From the NCBI GenBank assembly GCA_022661535.1, contig JAKULF010000003.1, positions 3,348,001-3,412,000 of the forward strand: a DNA stretch of 64,000 bases, written 5' to 3'. A program made the translations under genes and the position numbers. The first letter of the stretch is position 1; each line of letters opens with the position of its first letter. Positions 60,099-64,000 of the stretch are shown here, piece by piece. The notes below the pieces were generated by a model that saw only the letters and a list, made by a program, of their open reading frames with translations, did not search any database and was not told the DNA's origin. The stretch is from Eutypa lata (lineage: Eukaryota; Ascomycota; Sordariomycetes; Xylariales; Diatrypaceae).

Positions 60099-61170
60099 AT
60101 GAGCGTCAAGCCTTTGATCCCCAACGACCCTAGGGTTGAGAACAAGTTCCTGTCGGTTGGCGATTACACATACCACTATTTTCTAGCGAAGCCTAACAGA
60201 AGTGCGATAGCTACTGTCGTTCTACTTCATGGCTGGTATGTGTACCCATCTTCTAACCCTTGGAGCAAGCAATTGAATTACCGTTGGTAGGCCTGACCTT
60301 GGCATTGGGTGGCGCAATGAAGTCCCCTACCTGGTATCCTTGGGTTTGCAAGTGGTTGTGCCCGATATGCTAGGTTACGGACAGACCTCTGCCCCCGAAT
60401 CCTCAGACGAATACACATTGAAGAAGATGGCTTCGCATGTCGCGGCTATCATCAAGGCCAATACCCATGAGCAAGTGATCCTCGGCGGCCATGACTGGGG
60501 CGCCGCCCTTGTCTGGCGAGTGGCCATGTATCATCCGGACCTTATCCAGGCCGCTTTTGGGTTTTGCTTTCCGTACCTCCCTGCCTCGCCAGATATCACG
60601 ACTCTTGAGAAACTCGTCCAGCACTTTCCTAACTTCCAGTACCAACTTTCCAATGCGGCTGGGTCAGTTGAGGCTGCTGTCGGCGACTCACTTGCAAGCT
60701 TAACCGCGTTCGTGAACGGAGCATTCGGTGGCGCCACACCAGAGGGCGAACCGGTATTCGACCCCGTACAGGGCGTTCATGCAGACCGCGTGGCTCGGAT
60801 TGGCCCGTCTCCCCTACTTGACCAGGAGATGGCCGACTATTATGTTCAAGAATATTCACGCCATGGACTTCGCGGGCCTTGTAATTGGTATCGTACGGTG
60901 GAATTGAATGCTAACGACGAACTGTCCTTCGCCAGGGATCACCTTGATTTCAAATTCCAGGTTCCCGCTATGATTGCCATGGCCGAGAATGACGGGTACT
61001 TGCCCCCCAGCACCGCGGATGGCATGGAAACCCATTTCGCCGCTGGTCTTAAGAAAGGGGTCATTCCATCCTACCATTGGACCCTGTTGGAGAACCCCGC
61101 GGAGTCGAATGTGTATATAAAAGATTTCATCACGAGCGTGCTCGGAGTAAGCCTAGAGCCGGATGTTTGA
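60099..61170 (+). CDS. Soluble epoxide hydrolase-like alpha/beta hydrolase
   Basis: Exons 60099-60235 and 60291-61170 join (GTATGT...GGTAG) to 338 residues. The junction completes the oxyanion-hole motif HGWPD. Catalytic residues of the family are all visible: nucleophile Asp114 in GGHDWGA, acid Asp280 in ENDGYLP and His308 in SYHWTLLENP; the lid contains LDQEMADYYVQEYSRHG. An Asp nucleophile points to epoxide hydrolase (or haloalkane dehalogenase) rather than esterase. There is no signal peptide, so it is probably cytosolic. Next to a PKS and a flavin monooxygenase, opening an epoxide on the polyketide is the natural reading (inference). Confidence 0.92.
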
Positions 61171-63119
61171 TGTGTAACGTCTGGTCGACTAGCTGTAAAG
61201 CGTGTTAAGTTCTACGTCTCACGGTATATGGTGAAGGCAATTCGAGCTAGGAAAGAATACCAATCGTCTCACACTCAAAACGCGTTTAAGTGCACATTCT
61301 CTTCTACGAAGATGAAGATAGCCAATTCCATTAGAACATACCGTAACGCCTTCCTCCAGTCTTGTATAAAAGGATACCTCTTGCGTGTGTATGACTCGAA
61401 TTTTAGGACTGAAGCGTGACATTGAATTTGACAATGACTTGACTAGGTAGCTCTGCATCGGAAAGGCCATACTGTAAAGTGCTCCATTAATGCAACTGCG
61501 CCAAAACCGCCAGGACTCGGATTGTACATAGGTACCGATATCATCAGCTTGGAGTAATGGATCACGGATTACAAGTAGATAGATTTGTAAGAGATGAGTG
61601 CTAGGTATAAGTTATAATAACTAATGTAACCACTTTTAGGTAATATTTTTACGATATATTTAAGCTATTAACAAGTATTAATAAAAATTGTATTTATTAA
61701 AATAATAACTGATATAGTTTAACCTAGTTATCGAATGGATATACTCGGAACTCTTAAACTGCAAGCCATCTATTAAGGGTTTATTAGTAAAATTAATGAA
61801 ATATCGCGTTTGCTGGATTGTGACCAGATAAGTGACAAGCTTGGGTGGTAAAGTTCGGAACTGAGGTTCTATTCAACTAATAACTTTATTTGGTCCTAAG
61901 GTCCATGCAGCCCTCCTATCTACTCTATACGACCTGTAGGGACGTCAACTATTTACATGCCAAATAAAGACACCTGTGTATATTATCCTTCTACCGTCAC
62001 AGCCACTGATGATATGTGTTGTTGCTATAAATCATCTTTGCATTCCGATATCATTGAATAACCTTCAAGCAGTTGGCATATTGACTGATATCTTATAGCT
62101 AAGAACACTTAGCTCCAGTGCCCGTGTGACAGTAGCATATGTTATAAACAATATACAAACAACATCTTAAAGACTTTTCAGAAGTCTATTCAAATATATG
62201 TAACAAGACATCAACCAGGTCAGTTTAGATAACGATAGATGAAATGCAACTAGCGTTATATTCTTAAGTAGTGCTGCTTATAGCTGTATAATACGACATA
62301 TCATAATAAGGTGACCATGAGCTTAAACGGGCCCGGAAGATCGTGAGATTTCCCGTATTCTGTCGTATTGAGGAAGTAAGAATAGAGATATCCATATATG
62401 CCGCTTGGTCTAGAGCATAAACGCCAAGAAATACCAATTTACAACCCCTTGAGATATAATAATATAACTCTTTAGAAGCATAGTACAACAGGAGGGTCAC
62501 CTCTCTGGAATAAATAACCGGCTATCTTAATAATATCTATATTTTTGGGTGATCTACATTACTGGACAATGAGATTTGGTTGGAGAAACATGGTGTGGAT
62601 ATGTCGCCTGCCGCTCTTTGAACTGCCGCCATTTATATATCCGGCATAGACGGATGTTTTTCATTGTCCGATCAACCAAATCGTCCGAAACTCGTTCTCG
62701 AGGCCGCGTTCTAATATAATGATTCTATCAAACATCGTAATGGCTGATAGAAGCCGAGTATGGATCAATGTTGATTCATAATGTTGCCTGTCAATATTAT
62801 TAATGGTAGTTCACCAAGGAATGTACTATGTAGATGTTAATATACGATCTCACAATCCCCACTCTCGGCTATCATATACCACCCTCCAATAAATTGATAG
62901 TCGAGATTCCCCTTATACGACGCCAATAAGGAATGATGACCTGATCTAACCGGCGTAGCTTGCTGTAGTGCATGGGCGTGATAACCGGGATTGTCACATA
63001 TACACGTAGGATGTGATCCTTGGAAAAACGCGTAGAATTGATAACTTGGGGTCCCTTCTTAGGCCAACCGAGACCCCAACTTACGCTTGGCTTTTACCAT
63101 ATTACCTCAGTTCCAACTG
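61171..63119. other. AT-rich intergenic region
   Basis: No supported gene. 61.58-61.80 kb and 62.1-62.5 kb are strongly AT-rich. The frames at 61219-61470 and 62264-62500 have no recognisable content. Confidence 0.5.
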
Positions 63120-63369
63120 TCAGCCCAACATCCGAATCTGACATGCGTTACCCCAAACCGCCTCGGTCGAATACCCTATAGGCGGCTGCGGTTGGGTTGC
63201 ACTGCAGGTATAGCGCCTAATTTCAGCCTCGTGGCCGGAATGCTGCTTGAGTAAGCGTCCTAGTTGGTCGACTAGGAATGAAGGTGCTGCTCGACTTGGC
63301 TTCCTATTTGTTTGTGGCCATAGGTCAAGCATATACTGAGGGATCACGGGATCGTCCGGGCCAATAGCT
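63120..63369 (-). pseudogene. Coding-like fragment, C-terminal exon of an unrecognised gene
   Basis: After a good acceptor (TTTATTCTTTCAG, minus strand) an 83-codon frame runs to a TGA at 63,120, with protein-like text such as DDPVIPQYMLDLWPQ, FLVDQLGRLLKQHSG and STEAVWGNA. The only nearby upstream ATG frame (about 63,453, MLVFFILHAFGHPALPA) would need a 29-nt intron, too short to be normal, and I found no other first exon. It is head-to-head with the tannase-like gene. A decayed gene or a missed first exon are both possible. Confidence 0.3.
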
Positions 63370-63563
63370 GAAAGAATAAAATAACATGCCTAATACGAAA
63401 GGGGCTGGAAGTGCGGGATGACCAAATGCATGTAAGATGAAGAAAACCAGCATGGAGATGCCGGTATTTGGCACTAATATATGACTGTTAACACCTTGGG
63501 CAGGACCCCTGAGTAATTACTGTAGTTATATCACTGCCGTAGAAAGCTTGTTGAAATGCCATT

Positions 63564-64000
63564 ATGCTCATCACTACGTCAGTGACTGCGTGGGCCTTGG
63601 CCATTATAGCCGGTCACCTCGTTCGGGCCAGCCAAGGCACCCAGCGACGCCAACAAATATTATCATGCTCTCTAGAGTATTTTACCACAATTGTACCCAT
63701 AGGAGCCTCCGTTGAAAAAGTAGAAAATGTGACCACTGGATATTTCGTTGAAGAGGGAAACCTAGGATCCCCATACTTTGCTTCTGGGCTCCCACCGCTC
63801 TGCGCAGTGATCATACAAAATACAACAGCGGACTACCGATTTGGCATGTTCCTCCCGGAAACGTGGAATTCGAAACTGCTCGTCGTCGGCAACTATGAAT
63901 TCTTGGGGGGGATCAATTGGCTAGACATGGGACCGGGCCCCAAATACGGCATGGCGAGTCTGTCGACGGATACCGGTCATAACTCCGGGGCTGGAGACAT
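63564..64000 (+). CDS. Tannase/feruloyl-esterase family protein, N-terminal part
   Basis: The ATG at 63564 opens a frame that continues to the right edge (145 codons). A hydrophobic signal peptide (MLITTSVTAWALAIIAG) is followed by CSLEYFTTIVP and IGASVEKVENV, then the family blocks MFLPETWNSKLLVVGN, GGINWLDMGPGPKYGMA and STDTGHNSGAGD. The last motifs are strongly conserved in fungal tannases and feruloyl esterases, secreted serine hydrolases that cleave gallate or ferulate esters. The catalytic Ser, Asp and His lie beyond the window. Placement beside the polyketide genes raises the possibility of a role in product maturation or release, but a plain plant-biomass enzyme is equally likely. Confidence 0.82.
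   Translation, partial: MLITTSVTAWALAIIAGHLVRASQGTQRRQQILSCSLEYFTTIVPIGASVEKVENVTTGYFVEEGNLGSPYFASGLPPLCAVIIQNTTADYRFGMFLPETWNSKLLVVGNYEFLGGINWLDMGPGPKYGMASLSTDTGHNSGAGD

Overview
This is genomic DNA of a filamentous ascomycete (Pezizomycotina, probably Sordariomycetes; I cannot be more precise). The evidence is many short GT-AG introns, a HET-domain protein, a Pth11-like membrane protein, a fungal highly reducing polyketide synthase (HR-PKS), a C2H2/fungal_trans regulator, and a repeat degraded in the manner of RIP (repeat-induced point mutation). Most genes are split, so the models below were built by joining frames at splice signals and checking that the phases agree.

Layout. 1-1.3 kb: 5' part of an unrecognised conserved gene (minus strand). 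1.3-13.7 kb: a 12-kb stretch with no convincing gene, carrying a 22-bp inverted repeat, tRNA-like remnants and clusters of a CTACCTA/TAGGTAG motif. 13.7-28 kb, plus strand: a zinc-finger transcription factor, an F-box protein, peroxin PEX12, a small secreted DUF4360-type protein and an atypical secreted serine carboxypeptidase-like protein. 28.4-34 kb, minus strand: a HET-domain protein and an RNase H-like protein that seems to lack a catalytic aspartate. 35.5-42 kb: a small Cys-rich protein with a 14-nt first exon, a glyoxalase/extradiol-dioxygenase-fold enzyme, a magnesium-dependent phosphatase-1 homologue and a Sec14/CRAL-TRIO lipid-transfer protein. 42.4-43.55 kb: a very AT-rich element between two diverged direct repeats.

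45-64 kb looks like a biosynthetic gene cluster: an NTF2-like/flavin monooxygenase fusion, an HR-PKS (KS-AT-DH-psiKR-ER-KR-ACP, no methyltransferase motif), an unrecognised spliced ORF, a Pth11-like seven-helix protein, an epoxide hydrolase, and the start of a tannase/feruloyl-esterase gene that runs off the right edge. A working hypothesis (inference) is that the PKS makes an unsaturated chain, because its ER has a degenerate nucleotide-binding motif; the flavoenzyme then oxygenates or epoxidises it and the hydrolase opens the epoxide. No transporter or pathway regulator is visible on this side; the cluster may continue past 64 kb.

The best leads are the carboxypeptidase-like protein with an intact triad but all four C-terminal-carboxylate-binding positions replaced, the PKS reading-frame problem between ER and KR, the AT-rich block whose remaining C/G sit almost only in CpG, and the hidden ORF at 56.2-56.5 kb.
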